Shown here: positions 25,301-36,824 of the stretch, one piece after another | Numbering within the stretch: the first letter of the stretch is position 1 | Layout: the number at the start of each line of letters is the position of its first letter | Assembly (NCBI RefSeq): GCF_003265705.1 | Contig: NW_020312775.1 | Span: 3,924,822 to 3,988,821 of the forward strand | Length of the DNA: 64,000 nt | Direction: 5' to 3' | Source: Callorhinus ursinus | Taxonomy: Eukaryota; Chordata; Mammalia; Carnivora; Otariidae | Program-made: the position numbers and the translations under genes | Notes under the pieces: generated by a model | What the model was told of the DNA's origin: nothing | The model's input: only the letters and a program-made list of their open reading frames with translations | Databases searched by the model: none

Positions 25301-26058
25301 GGAGCAAGCTCTTCGACCTCAGCCGCAGCAACTTCTTCCTAGAAACATCGCCAAAGGCAAGGGAAGCAAGGGCAAAAATGAACTATTGGGACTTCATCAA
25401 GATAAAAAGCTTTTGCACAGCAAAAGAAACAGTCAACAAAAACAAAAGACAGCCAACAGAATGGGAGAAGATATTTTCAAATGACATATCAGATAAAGGG
25501 CTAGTATCCAAAATTTATAAAGAACTTATGAAACTCAACACCCAAGGAACAAATGACCCAATCAAGAATTGGGCAGAAGACATGAATAGACATTTCTGTG
25601 AAGAAGATATCCAAATGTCCAACAGACACATGAAAAAGTGCTCAACATCGCTCGGCATAAGGGAAATCCAAATCAAAACCTCAATGAGATACCACTTCAC
25701 ACCAGTCAGAATGGCTAAAATTAACAAGTTAGGAAACGACAGTTGTTGGTGGGGTTGCAGAGAAAGGGGAACCCTCCTACACTGTTGGTGGGAATGCAAG
25801 CTGGTGCAGCCACTCTAGAAAACAGTATGGAGATTCCTCAAAAAGTTGAAAATAGAGCTACCATATGACCCAACAATTGCTCTACTGGGTATTTACCCCA
25901 AAGATACAAATGTAGGGATCCAAAGGGTTACGTGCACCCCAATGTTTATAGCAACAATGTCCACAGTAGCCAAACAATGGAAAGAGCCAAGATGTCCATC
26001 AACAGATGAATGGATAAAGAAGAAGTGGTATATATATATATATATATANNNNNNNNNN

Positions 26059-26105
<47 letters not shown>

Positions 26106-26238
26106 GGAATATTATGCAGCCATCAAAAGGAATGAAATCTTGCTGTTTGTAACTATGTGGATGGAACTGGAGGGTATTATGCTGAATGCAATAAGTCAAT
26201 CAGAGAAAGACATGTATCATATGACCTCAGTGATATGA
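22385..26238 (+). pseudogene. L1 ORF2, broken by frameshifts and a microsatellite
   Basis: ORF2p region following an 81-bp spacer after ORF1. The endonuclease N-terminus is open at 22385-22753 (NVNGLNAPIKRHR, QETHF). Later blocks are 22795-23202 (GDFNTPL, end of the endonuclease), 23462-23899, 23868-24257 (TLIPKPDKD, start of RT), 24475-24825 and 25183-26238 (C-terminal region to MEYYAAIKRNE and the terminal HMTSVI). The RT FADD codons are at 24463-24474. The frame is lost at several junctions, for example between 22753 and 22795. TA and CA repeats with 10 N interrupt codons near 26030-26102. Not functional. Confidence 0.9.
26030..26102. repeat. TA/CA microsatellite with a 10-N assembly gap (26049-26058)
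   Basis: TATATA run, then ten N, then about 22 CA units. A round 10 bases is likely a placeholder, so the true length is unknown. The repeat lies at the ORF2 codons between the W-Y-I-Y and MEYYAAI segments. Confidence 0.97.
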
Positions 26239-26918
26239 GGAATTCTTAATCTCAGGAAACAAACTGAGGGTTGCTGGAGTGGTGGGGGTGGGAGGGATGG
26301 GGTGGCTGTGTGATAGACATTGGGGAGGGTATGTGCTATGGTGAGCACTGTGAATTGTGTAAGACTGTTGAATCACAGACCTGTATCTCTGAAACGAATA
26401 ATACATTATATGTTAAAAAAAAATAGAAGAAGATAGCAGGAAGGGAAGAATGAAGGGGGGGAAATCGGAGGGGCACACGAACCATGAGAGACTATGGACT
26501 CTGAAAAACAAACTGAGGGGTCTAGGGGGGAGGGGGATGGGGAGATAGGTTAGCCTGGTGATGCGTATTAAAGAGGGCACATACTGCATGGAACTTCGTG
26601 TGTTATACGCAAACAATGAATCATGGAACAGTACATCAAAAACTAATGATGTAATATATGGTGATTAACATAACATAATAATAAAAAAATAAAATAAAAT
26701 AAAATAAAAACCACAGTGAACTAAGAATTTCTCCCAAATTAATGGGCAACAAAAAAAAAAAACAGAATTGAGGCTGAATATTATTAGAAAGACTTGGAGG
26801 CAATTATGGGAAAATATTTGTTGGACATACATAGTAGGCAATAATGAAGAAAAAGAATATTTGATTTCTGTTTCAAGGGACCATTTTGAAGTTATTTCTA
26901 AAAATTGTCTGATTGGAT

Positions 26919-27115
26919 GCTTTTTAAAATTTTATTTATTTATTTGTCAGAGAGAGAGAGAGCACAAGCAGGATGAGCAGCACTCAGAGCAGGCAGAGCA
27001 AGCAGCAGGCTCCCCGCTGAGCAAGAATCCCAATGTGGGCCTCTCTCCCAGGAGCCTGGGATCATGACCTGAGCCAAAGGCAGATGTGTAACATACTGAG
27101 CCACCCAGGTGTCCC
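26919..27115 (-). mobile_element. CAN-SINE
   Basis: Reverse SINE from 'ctttttaaaattttatttat' to 'ccacccaggtgtccc', diverged in the middle (AGCAGCACTCAGAGCAGGCA). No convincing TSD. A long pyrimidine tract starts a few bases after its 5' end. Confidence 0.88.
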
Positions 27116-27121
27116 TGAAAG

Positions 27122-27210
27122 CTTTCTTCTTCTTCTTCTCCTTCTCCTTCTCCTTCTCCTTCTCCTTCTTCCTTCTTCCTCTTCTTCTTCTTCTTCCTCC
27201 TCTTCTTTTT
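27122..27210. repeat. 89-nt uninterrupted polypyrimidine tract
   Basis: Every base from 27122 to 27210 is C or T, arranged as CTT and CTTCTC units. On the minus strand this is an all-purine run. Such tracts can adopt triplex (H-DNA) structure. Confidence 0.95.
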
Positions 27211-27249
27211 AACTCAGTGGCTGAAATCACATGAGATTGGTTTTGCCTT

Positions 27250-27640
27250 CCACTTTCCTCCTTGCTAACAATCCTTCACTAGGTTACCAGAATGACCTTT
27301 TACCTAAAATGCAAATGTATCATGTTGCTTAAAAATCTTCAAAGGCTCCTCTTTTCCAAAATCTTGAAGTCCAAACTCCTGAACTGTGATTCCAAGGGAC
27401 TCTAAGTTCAAAACATCACTTCCTTTGTGAATTTTTTTTCTAGCCACCTATTCCATAATAACATTTGCTCCACCACCACAAAGTAAGAAAAGGTAATCAC
27501 TTCCTTCCTATTGCACCTAAAATAATTTTTATAGACACATATATCACAGTGTATGGAATATTAAGTGGTAGGTATTTACTTACATGTCTACTTCTCTCTT
27601 TGGATCAGTGTTCTCTGAACACTTTTGATAACACACACTT
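27250..27640 (+). repeat. L2 relic
   Basis: 'aaaaatcttcaaaggctcct', 'cttgaagtccaaactcctga' and 'ccacctattccataata' follow the LINE-2 'atccttcaatggctccc ... gtccaaactcctta' region. Confidence 0.6.
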
Positions 27641-27908
27641 ATCAGTAACAAGTTTTAATCATGTACTTCAAATATATGTATATTTATTGATATAAAATTG
27701 TATATTGTACTATTGTACTAATATTTTATGTACATACAAAATACAAACATAGAAATTAAAAAAGATAAATAGAATATGAATAAAAGTTTTAATAGTCATT
27801 TTTTTCTTACAGCCTAATGGATTGCTTTGTATGGCCATTACTGGAATGCATGCACCACTCTTTGAATTAGCTTATAATAGTAATAATGATGATAATAAAA
27901 TAACTTTT

Positions 27909-28100
27909 TTTAAAATTTTTAAAGAAGGGGTAGAGGCAATGGGAGAGGGAGAGAGAGAATCTTAAGTTGGCTCTACACTGGGCATGGAGCCTGACATGGG
28001 GCTTGATGTGGGGCTTGATCTCACAACCCCTGAGATCATGACCTGAGCCAATATCAAGAGCCATTTGCTTAACCAACTGAGCCATCCAGGGGCTTCAATT
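27909..28100 (-). mobile_element. CAN-SINE, older subtype
   Basis: Reverse SINE with the older body 'cttgatctcacaacccctgagatcatgacctgagcc' and head 'aaccaactgagccatccagg'. TSD AAATAACTTTT at 27898-27908 and 28101-28111, exact. More diverged than the others. Confidence 0.9.
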
Positions 28101-28111
28101 AAATAACTTTT

Positions 28112-28240
28112 ATGTATATATTACATTAATTCAACAAATGTTAATAAGTGCCAAATATATGTCATATACTGATCTAGACACTTGAGATATAGTGATGAGT
28201 AAGACAGATTCCTATTCTTGAACTTGCATGCTGAGGAGGA
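28112..28240 (-). repeat. L2 3'-end relic
   Basis: 'attcaacaaatgttaataagtgccaaatatatgtcatatactgatctagacacttgagatatagtgatgagtaagacag' is the reverse of the LINE-2 3' end. Confidence 0.6.
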
Positions 28241-28304
28241 GGAGAAGTAAACCAGAAACAAGACAATTGCATAACTTGACTGTAAAGAGCTTGAAGAGAT
28301 GATG

Positions 28305-28460
28305 TGTGGTATAGTAAGAAATAATAGGTTTTAGAATTAGACAGACATGATTCAAATTCATGGTTGACTATTTACAAACTCTGTGATGTTAGGCAAATAA
28401 CTTATTCACATTGAACTTAGGTTTCCTATAAAATGAGGGTAAGTCCCATCTCATGAGCAT
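28305..28460 (+). repeat. MIR relic
   Basis: 'gtgtggtatagtaagaaata', 'actctgtgatgttaggcaaataactta' and 'aggtttcctataaaatgagggtaa' match sense MIR. Confidence 0.65.
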
Positions 28461-28479
28461 GCTTTAAAATTTTTAAAAG

Positions 28480-28720
28480 ATAATTGTTAAAGCTTCTGCA
28501 CAAATGCCTAATTGATAATACTTTTATAAATACTTTGCTGACCCTAACAACGTCCCCTTCTTTGCTAACCACCCCCAAACTGTTGTGCATTCCACTTGGA
28601 AGACCAATTCTCTATCTAGGCTTTTTCATCTCTAGGTCAGAAAACATATCATTTTGTACCTCTAGTGCCACTCCCATTGGCCCATAGTAAGCATTTCTTA
28701 AATGCTTGTTGAATGAAGAA
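28480..28720 (+). repeat. L2 3'-end relic
   Basis: 'tttgtacctctagtgccactcccattggcccatagtaagcatttcttaaatgcttgttgaatgaa' is the LINE-2 terminal segment. Confidence 0.65.
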
Positions 28721-29200
28721 ATAATAAATGTGTTTATTCAATCACTAATGGAAAACCAGTCCAGTCATTTCCTCATCCATCTTCCTAAACACTGGTTTTA
28801 AGTCAAATTGATGGCCCCTAAAATTTAGCTGAAGTATGTTTTAGAAAGGAAATTTGAGGATTTTTGATTTGTATCTTTCTAAAACAGATGACATCTCAGG
28901 AGTAATTTTGTAGTTTTCATTCTATATATGAGATGTATCATAAAACACCAAAGTTTAATACTTTCACTTTCTCAACATTACTTTTGACCTTTCCTTTCTC
29001 ACTGACCTCAATTTATACATCTAATTCTCTGTATTTTAGAAACACAAGTCTTCTTCAGTAATGACATGATTGTTTATAATTTAGTGAGTAATTGCTGTTG
29101 GGGTGGAAATGATCCAGTACACTGGTCATAGAGGACAGTAAATGTATGAGTGAATATTCTGCATCCTTTGTTCTCCTACTATTTCTTTTGTATTTCTCCC
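28721..29200. other. No recognisable feature
   Basis: AT-rich sequence between an L2 relic and a SINE. Confidence 0.4.
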
Positions 29201-29217
29201 TTTTCCCTTCTTTTTCT

Positions 29218-29406
29218 AAAATATTTTATTTATTTATTTGCCAGAGAAAGAGAGAGAGAGAGCGCTCAAGCAGGGGGAGTGGCAGGCAGAGGGAGAAGCA
29301 GGCTCCCTGCTGAGCAAGTAGCCCAATGTGTGATCCATCCCAGGGCCCTGGAACCATGACCTGAGCCAAAGGAAGATGCTTAACCAACTGAGCCACCCAA
29401 GCATCC
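29218..29406 (-). mobile_element. CAN-SINE
   Basis: Reverse SINE from 'aaaatattttatttatttat' to 'gccacccaagcatccc'. No clear TSD identified. Confidence 0.92.
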
Positions 29407-29486
29407 CTGCTTTTTTCCTTCTTGTCATGTATTTTAGGTAGCATATTACTGGGTATCTTTAAAACTGAAGTGAAAGTGTAAAACAG

Positions 29487-29683
29487 GGATGTCTGGGTGG
29501 CTCAGTCAGTTAAGTGTCTACCTTCAGCTCAGGTCATGATCCCATGGTCCTGGGATGGAGTCCCGCATCGGGCTACTTGCTCAGCGGGGAACCTGCTTCT
29601 CCCTCTGCCTGCCGCTCTCCCTGCTTGTGCTCTCTCTCTCTCTCAAATAAATAAATGAATAAATAAAATCTTTAAAAAAAAAA
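29487..29683 (+). mobile_element. CAN-SINE
   Basis: Sense SINE beginning GGATGTCTGGGTGGCTCAGT, ending in ATAAATAAAATCTTTAAAA. Exact 15-bp TSD GAAAGTGTAAAACAG at 29472-29486 and 29684-29698. Confidence 0.96.
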
Positions 29684-29699
29684 GAAAGTGTAAAACAGT

Positions 29700-30060
29700 A
29701 ATAGAGACTTCCAAATACATAATCCAAAGCCTAATTGTTGGCCTAATGACCAAGAGTCCATTAGCCCCTCCTTATGATAGGAGTTACTATTTCTCTGAGC
29801 ACGTGGGCGAATTGGGCCTTTGCCAATCCTGCTCAACAAATTCATTTCTTAAAATTTATGCAAGTTAGTGCTTCCAAAAGAAGTACAAGTCCAGAATTAT
29901 AATAGTGAAAATTTTGAAATTGATAATATACCTTAAAACAAAAATGTAGTTTAATAAAATTTCAAAAAACATTATTACACTTGGTAGCTTATTTTTGTCC
30001 ATTATGAATGTTTATTAACAATTTTGAAAAAGTATTTCATGAGAAAAATAAGAGCCTGAT
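29700..30060. other. No recognisable feature
   Basis: AT-rich unique-looking sequence. Confidence 0.4.
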
Positions 30061-30300
30061 CATCTTCTGGTCTTCTTTCATCTATATACTTATGTTGGTC
30101 TACTTCTTATGCCTTGATTATGCTTCATAATGTCCCACCTTTATGCCATTGCTTATACTGTTCCCACCATCATCTTCAGACCATCTCACATCTCTTTCAA
30201 ACACTACGTACTCTTCAGGGTCTAGATTAATTTCTTTCCCCTGACTTAACAGAACTTATTAATTATAATTTTTGCCAATTTAAATTTCTTTGGGACTAGA
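30060..30300 (+). repeat. L2-like relic
   Basis: 'ccatctcacatctctttcaa' and 'gtactcttcagggtctagat' fit the LINE-2 C-terminal/3' region weakly. Confidence 0.4.
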
Positions 30301-30358
30301 CAGGGTAAGATTTATAAATGACTAAAAAGCATTTTTTAAATGACTAAAAAAAACCATG

Positions 30359-30736
30359 TGTCTTAGTCTATTCAGGCTGCCATAACAAAATATTGGGTAA
30401 TAACAGAAATTTATTTTCTCACACTTCTGGACTCTATAATCCAAGATCAGGGTGCCAGTGTGATTGGATTCTGGTGAGATCTCTTTCATATTTGCAGATG
30501 ACTGCCTTCTTACTGTGCACTCACATGGCCTTTCATCTATGAGTGCATGTGGTGAGAGAGAGAGATCTCTCCCTTTTCTTATAAGGCCACCAGTCCTATG
30601 GGATTAAGACCCTACTATTATGATCTCATTTAACCTTAATTACCTCCTAAAAGTCCTATATCCAAATACAGTCACTTTTGGAATTAAGACTTAACATAGG
30701 ATTTTGGTGGGGGGGACGTAATTCAACCCATAGAAG
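30359..30736 (-). repeat. MLT1-type (ERVL-MaLR) LTR relic
   Basis: Starts TGTCTTAGTCTATTCAGGCT and ends near 'cgtaattcaacccatagaa', the reverse ends of an MLT1-type LTR. Interior 'aacagaaatttattttctca', 'ttataaggccaccagtcct' and 'ttaattacctcctaaaagtcc' agree. Solo LTR with no coding content. Confidence 0.8.
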
Positions 30737-30904
30737 TATGTCTCAGTCTTGAAAAGTAATTATGTACTACCTAGTAACATCTTTTTTCCCTTTAAGTACA
30801 TTTAAAAAACATAACTCTCATTATTTTCTCATAACAAGAAAACTCATATTCCTATAACTTATTAAAAATTACGTAAAAAGAAGGTAAGCCAAGAAAAGTA
30901 AACA

Positions 30905-31690
30905 AAAACAGTAATAATCCTATTACCCAAAGAGATCAACTACTACAACATTGCTGTATATATTTATAAGCATTTTTAATGTATACATTTACACTTTAAA
31001 AATAAAATCATATTATGCATGCTATCCATATATTTCTATAACCTGATTTTCATTGTTTAATATTCATATACAACTTTTAAAGGTTGCATAGTATTCTGTT
31101 GCATTAATAAACCATACCTTATTGAACAACTTGCCTACTTTTGACATGAACTTATAATTATTATAAACATGAACATCCTTGTACATCCATCTTTGCTCAT
31201 TTACTTAATAATATCTTTAAGATAAATTACTAGGAATTGAATTATTGGGAAAAAGAGGATTTTTTTCCAAAGCTTTTTTTCATTTGGTTACCAAATTGAA
31301 CTACAGAAAGAAATGACAAATATCTACCAACACCAGCAGTATAGAAAGTATCTATCCCACAAATTCTAAAATTATTATTTAAAATACATGACAATTTAGT
31401 AGGCAAAAAGTATATTTTCTTATTTTAGTTTTAATGTATTGATTACTAATATAATTAACACTTTTTTTCGTATCTTATTGGGAGTTCGTATATCTTATTT
31501 GGAACTTCCCTGTTTATATCCCTTGCTCACTCTTAAAAAATTGGCATGTTTCTTCTTTCCTTTTTGCTTTGTTATACATTGAGTAATTTTTTGAATTGCT
31601 ACTGGTATTTTTACTGAGTATTTTTGGGCAACTAAAGCCTTCCTTTCCTGAATAAATGGTGAAGTCACTAATAAAATATTTGCATTTCTT
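30905..31690 (-). repeat. Old L1 3' part (L1M type)
   Basis: Plus-strand order 'aaaggttgcatagtattctg', 'aagataaattactaggaattgaatta', 'caacaccagcagtatagaaagt' and 'ccctgtttatatcccttgct' is the reverse of the 3' region of old mammalian L1. Very diverged; no coding frame. Confidence 0.7.
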
Positions 31691-32410
31691 CTGTAACTTA
31701 AAAGATCATGTCATTTTATCTTTTGTATCCAGTATCAAGTTCATCTACAGAGATTCTAGTTTAAAAAGGTGAATATTGAGAGGCTCACTGCATCATGTCT
31801 TTGATTATAAAGCCACCCCTTATGTAACAAACTCAAATTATTTAATTAGAAATCCTATTTCCTATCATAAAAGAACTATTTTCCACTGAATTTGCTAGCA
31901 TTGTTTAGAAACTAATTTATGACAGCATCTCACTGGAAGCCTTTATGTATTCTTAATGGTATATACCAAGCTCTATACCCTTGCACTCTGGTGGGACTGC
32001 CCCTCAGTCAAGCTTGCTTCAGTCCCAATGCAGTGGGCACCTCCCCCAGAAGAGCAACAGAAATCTCTGCCCACACTATGTCTACTGATCAGAGAGTTCT
32101 GCATGGCTTCAGCTCAAGGGGAAGTAGTATCAGGTCTGATTTACAAACAAACCAGAGTATGCCAAGTTAAAACATTCTGGCCAAGGACCAAACACTGCCC
32201 ACTGCAGGCAAGTGCAGCCTCTGCACATGACTGGCCTAAAGGATAGAGCAGCCAAAACACAATAGCAGAGCACACTTACACACCAGAGACAGTCCCTGAA
32301 ATGTCAGGCCCTGGCCACTACATGACCTCATCTTCATAAAACCATTACTTTCAGGAGCAGGAAACATAAAAAGATTTTCTAACACAGAGAAGAAGGCAGA
32401 GACTTAGACA

Positions 32411-32775
32411 AAATGTCAAGATGGAGGAATCATCCCAAATGAAAAAATAAGATGAGACCACCACCAGAGATCTAAGTGAAATAGATGAAAGTAACAAGCC
32501 TGATGGAGAATTTAGAGAAACAATCATAAAGATATTCACTAGGCTTGAGAAAAGAAGAGAAGACATCAGGGAGATCTTACCACAGACATAAAAGACTTAA
32601 GAGAGACTCAATCAGAAATAAAGAATGCTGTAACTGAGATAGAAAACAGGACTGATGCAATGCACAGCAGGCTGAAAGAAACAGGAATGAATGTGACTAA
32701 AAGACAAAAAAAAATGGAAAATAATAAAGTGGAACAAAAGAGAGAAAGAAGAATGATGGAACATGAGAATAGACT
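32411..32775 (+). pseudogene. L1 ORF1, N-terminal remnant
   Basis: Sequence after 'cagagacttagacaaaatg' resembles the start of an old L1 ORF1 ('gaaagtaacaagcctgatggagaatttag', 'ataaagatattcactaggcttgag'). It is cut after about 365 bp by the internal deletion. No continuous frame. Confidence 0.6.
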
Positions 32776-32798
32776 TAGGGGATTCAGTATATTTCAAC

Positions 32799-35700
32799 AA
32801 GGAAACAATGGCTTTGAGTGACATATTGCACCAGATGGACTTAACAGATATATTCAGAGCATTTCATCCTAAAGCAGCGGAATACACATGCTTTTCAAGT
32901 GCACATGGGACATTCTCCACAATAGATCACATATTAGGTCACAAATCAGGCTTCATCCAATACAAAATGATTGAAATCATACCATGAAACTTTTTTGACC
33001 ACAGCACTATGAAATTAAGAGTCAACCACAAGAAAAACATTGGAAAGACCACAAATACATGGAGGTTAAATAACATGCTACTAAACAGTGAATGGGTCAC
33101 CCAGGAAATCAAAGAAGAAATAAAAAATAATACAGGGAAACAAAAGAAAATGAAAACATAATGGTCCAAAACCTTTGGGGTGAAGCAAAAGTGGCCCTAA
33201 GAAAGACATATATAGCCATGAAGGCCTACATTAAGAGGCAAGAAAAATCTCAAATAAACAACCTAACCTTATACCTGAAGGAGCTAGAAAAAGAACAATA
33301 AACAAAGCCTAAAGCCAAGCAGAAGGAGGGAAATAATAAAGATTAGAGCAGAAATAAATATCAAAACAAACAAAAACAATAGAACAGATCAAAGAAACCA
33401 GGGTCTGGTTCTTTGAAAAATTAATAAAATTGACAGCTAGACTTATCAAAAAGAAAAAAGAAAGGACCCAAATAAATAAAATCACAAACAAGAGAGGAGA
33501 GGTAACAACCAACACCACAGAAATACAAATAATTATAAGAGAATATTATGAAAAATTATATGCCAAAAAATTCAACAACCTGGAAGAAATGGATAAATTC
33601 CTAGAAATATATAAACTACCAAAACTAAGACAGGAAGAAATAGAAAACTTGAACAGACCAATAACCAAATAAATAAATTGAATCAGTAATCAAAAAACTC
33701 CTTGGAAAACAGAAGTCCATGGGCAGATGGCTTCCCAGGGGAATTCTACCAAACATTTAAAGAAGAGTCAATGCCTATTCTCAAACTACTCCAAGAAATA
33801 GAAAAAGAAGGAAAATGTCCAAATTAATTATATGAGGTATTAACCTGATACCAAAACCAGATAAAGACTCCACTATAAAAGAGAACTACAGGCCAGTATC
33901 CCTGATGAACATGGAAGCAGAAGTTCTCAATAAAATACTGACAAACTGAATCCAACAACACAGTAAAAGAAACATTCACCACAATCAAGTGGAATTTATT
34001 CCTTGGTTGTAAGGGTGGTTCAATATTCACAAATAAATCAATGTGATACACCACATTAATAAAAGAAAAGAACCGTACAATCCTCTCAACAGATGAAAGA
34101 AAGCATTTGACAAAGTACAACATCCATTCATTATAGAAACCCTCAACAAAGTAGGTTTAGAGGGAATATACTTCAACATAATAAAGGTCATATAGGAAAA
34201 ACCTACAGCTAATATCATCCTCAATGGGGAAAAGCTGAGATGTTTTCCTCTATGTTCAGGAACAAGACAGGGATGTCTACTCTCATCATTGTTATTTAAC
34301 ATAGTCCTGAAGTCCTAGCCTCAGCAATCAGACAACAGAAAGAAATAAAAGGCATCCAAATCAGCAAAGAAGAAGTCAAACTCTCACTCTTTGCAGGTGA
34401 CATGAAACTCTAGATAGAAAACCCAAAAGACTCTACCAATAAACTGATAGAACTGATAATCAAATTCAGTAAAGTCACAAGATACAAAATCAACATAACA
34501 GAAATCTGTTGTGTTTCTATACACCAATAATGAAGCAACAGAAAGAGAAATTAAGGAATCAATCCCATTTATAATTGCACCAAAAACCATAGAATACCTA
34601 GGAATATACCTAACCAATGAGGTGAAAGACCTTGCTCTGAAAACTATAAAACACCGATGAAAGAAATTGAAGATAACACAAAGAAATGGAATGACAGTCT
34701 ACGCTCATGGATTGAAAGAACAAATGCTGTTAAAATGTCTACACTATCCAAAGCAATGTACACATCTAATGCAATCACAATCAAAATATCAACAGTATTT
34801 TTAACAGAATTAGAACAGATTCTTAAAATTTGTGTGGAACCACAAAAGACCCTGAATAGCCAAAGCAACCTTGAAAAAGAAAAGCAAAGCTGGAGTCATC
34901 ACAATTCTGGACTTCAAGCTATATTACAAAGCTGTAGCCATCAAGACAGTATGGTACTGGCACAAAAAGATACATAGATCAATGGAACAGAATAGAAAAC
35001 CCAGAAATGAACCCACAACTACATGGTTAATTAATCTTCCACAAAGCAGAAAAGAATATCCAATGAAAAAAGACAGTCTCTTCAACAAAGGGTGTTGGGA
35101 TAACCAATAGTAACATGAAAAAGAATGACACTAACCCACTTTCTTACACCATATACAAAAATAAATTCAAAATGGATGAAGGACCTAAATGTGAGACAAG
35201 AAACCATTAAAATTGTAGTGGAGAATGCATCCAGTAACCTCTTTGACATTAGCCATAGCAACTTCTTTCTAGACATATTTCCTGAGGCAAAGGAAACAAA
35301 GGCAAAAATAAACTATTGGGACTTCATTAAAATAAAAAGCTTCTGCACAGCAAAGGAAACAATCAACAAAACTAAAAGGCAGTATTCAGAATGAGACAAG
35401 ATATTTGCAAATGACATATCTGATAAAGGGTTAGTATCCAAAATATATAAAGAACTTCTCAAACTCAACACCGCCAAAACAAATAATCCAGTTAAAAATG
35501 GGCAGAAGACACGAATAGACATTTCTCCAGAGAAGACATCCAGATGGCCAAAAGACACATGAAAAGATGCTTCACCTCACCTATCTTCATGGAAATGCAA
35601 ATCAAAATTGCCATTAGATATCACCTCACACGTGTCAGAATGGCTAAAATCAACAGTATAAGAAACAGGGCGCCTGGGTGGCTCAGTTGGTTAAGCGACT

Positions 35701-36275
35701 GCCTTCGGCTCAGGTCATGATCCTGGAGTCCTGGGATCGAGTCCCGCATCGGGCTCCCTGCTCAGCGGGGAGTCTGCTTCTCCTTCTGACCCTCCCCCCT
35801 CTCGTGCTCTCTCTCTGTCTCATTCTCTCTCTCAAATAAATAAGTAAAATCTTTTAAAAAAATACAAGAAACAGCAGGTGTTGGTGAAGATATGGAGAAA
35901 GAGGAACGCTCTTGCACTGTTGGTGGGAATGTAAACTGGTGCAGCCACACTGGAAGATAGACAGTATGGAGGTTTCTCAACAAGTTAAAAATAGAACTGC
36001 CTTAGGATCCAGCAATTGCACTACTAAGTATTTAGCCAAATAATATGAAAATACTAATTCAAAGGGATACATGCACCCCGATGTTTACAGCAGCATCATC
36101 TATATTATCCAAATTATGGAAACAGCCCAAGTGTCCATCAACTGATGAATGGATATAGAAGTGGCATATAATTACAATGGAATATTATTCAGCCATAAAA
36201 AGAATGAATTTTGTTATTTGCAATGATGTGGAGGGAGCTAAGTAAGTATTACACTGAGTGAAATAAGTCAAAGAA
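32799..36275 (+). pseudogene. L1 ORF2, endonuclease N-terminus deleted, broken
   Basis: Begins inside the endonuclease with MALSDILHQMDLTDIFRAFHPKA (aligned with TLDQMDFTDILRTFHPKA in the L1 at 22.8 kb) and HGTFSTIDHILGHKS. The endonuclease catalytic N-terminus (NVNGLN, QETHF) is absent. RT fragments follow at 33430-33672 and 33700-34620. At the FADD position the codons give FAGD (34391-34402), a lost catalytic aspartate. The C-terminal blocks 34657-34977 and 35125-35394 are followed by the SINE and then residues up to about 36275. Not functional. Confidence 0.85.
35669..35862 (+). mobile_element. CAN-SINE nested in an L1
   Basis: Sense SINE starting GGCGCCTGGGTGGCTCAGTT. TATAAGAAACAG (35657-35668) and TACAAGAAACAG (35863-35874) form the TSD with one mismatch. 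Removing the SINE restores the L1 ORF2 sequence. Confidence 0.96.
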
Positions 36276-36824
36276 AGACAAATACTATATTTCACTCATA
36301 TGTGGAATATAAGAAACAAAACAAACGATCAAAGGGAAAAGAGAGAGAGAAATCAAGAACAGACTCTTAATTATAGAGAACAAATTGATGGTTATCAGAA
36401 GTGAGGTGGGTGGGGATTGGGTTAAATAGGTAATGAGGATTAAGGAGTGCACTTACTGTGATGAGCACCAGGTGTCGTATGGAAGTATTGAATCACTATA
36501 TTGTATACCTGAAACTAATATTATACTGTATGTTAAGTAACTAAGACTTAAAACTCTCTAAAAAATTTAAAAATCTGTGATGCTAAATTAAGAAATGTCA
36601 TATTTTGAAAAGAAGAAAACCAACTACGGAACTTGATCTAAGAGACTTCTGGTGGAAATTCCAGAGCGTCCAATATTTATTTCTTATTTCAATACCAGTT
36701 TAAAATTTTTGTTTTTGTTGTTTTTCTGTATGTGTGTGATCTAAGTGTTACTGAGTATGTATTTATTAGAGAGTCAAACAATATTGGAACAATTTAAATG
36801 TTATAAAAAAAATTCGTAGAAGAA

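Larger units (their letters stand above)
21352..26711 (+). mobile_element. Long L1 (about 5.4 kb), truncated just upstream of ORF1
   Basis: Plus-strand L1 that starts a few tens of bases before ORF1 and runs through ORF1, ORF2, the 3' UTR and an AAAAT-rich tail. The sequence before the ATG ('tagcattttgttctct') aligns with the same place in the 9.7-16.7 kb L1, so only the 5' UTR is missing. CACAGTAAACTA (21340-21351) and CACAGTGAACTA (26712-26723) make a likely 12-bp TSD with one mismatch. The ORFs are disrupted at several points. An assembly gap of 10 N falls inside ORF2. Confidence 0.93.
31905..36575 (+). mobile_element. Older L1 with internal deletion and nested SINE
   Basis: Plus-strand L1: 5' UTR-like segment at about 31905-32410 (moderately GC-rich, no stable ORF), ORF1 start near 32411, then a jump at about 32775-32800 straight into the late endonuclease part of ORF2. 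Next come the RT region (33430-34620, LSLFAGD in place of the FADD motif), the C-terminal region (34657-36250) and a 3' UTR ending near 36575. Compared with the L1 at 21.4-26.7 kb about 1.07 kb is missing at the jump. Many stops and frameshifts occur throughout. A CAN-SINE sits at 35669-35862. No TSD was found, and the element looks older than the other two long L1s. Confidence 0.88.

Noticed and set aside
26919..27230. Lys/Glu-rich minus-strand frame over the pyrimidine tract and SINE
   Set aside because: The apparent charged protein is a translation of a simple repeat joined to a SINE.
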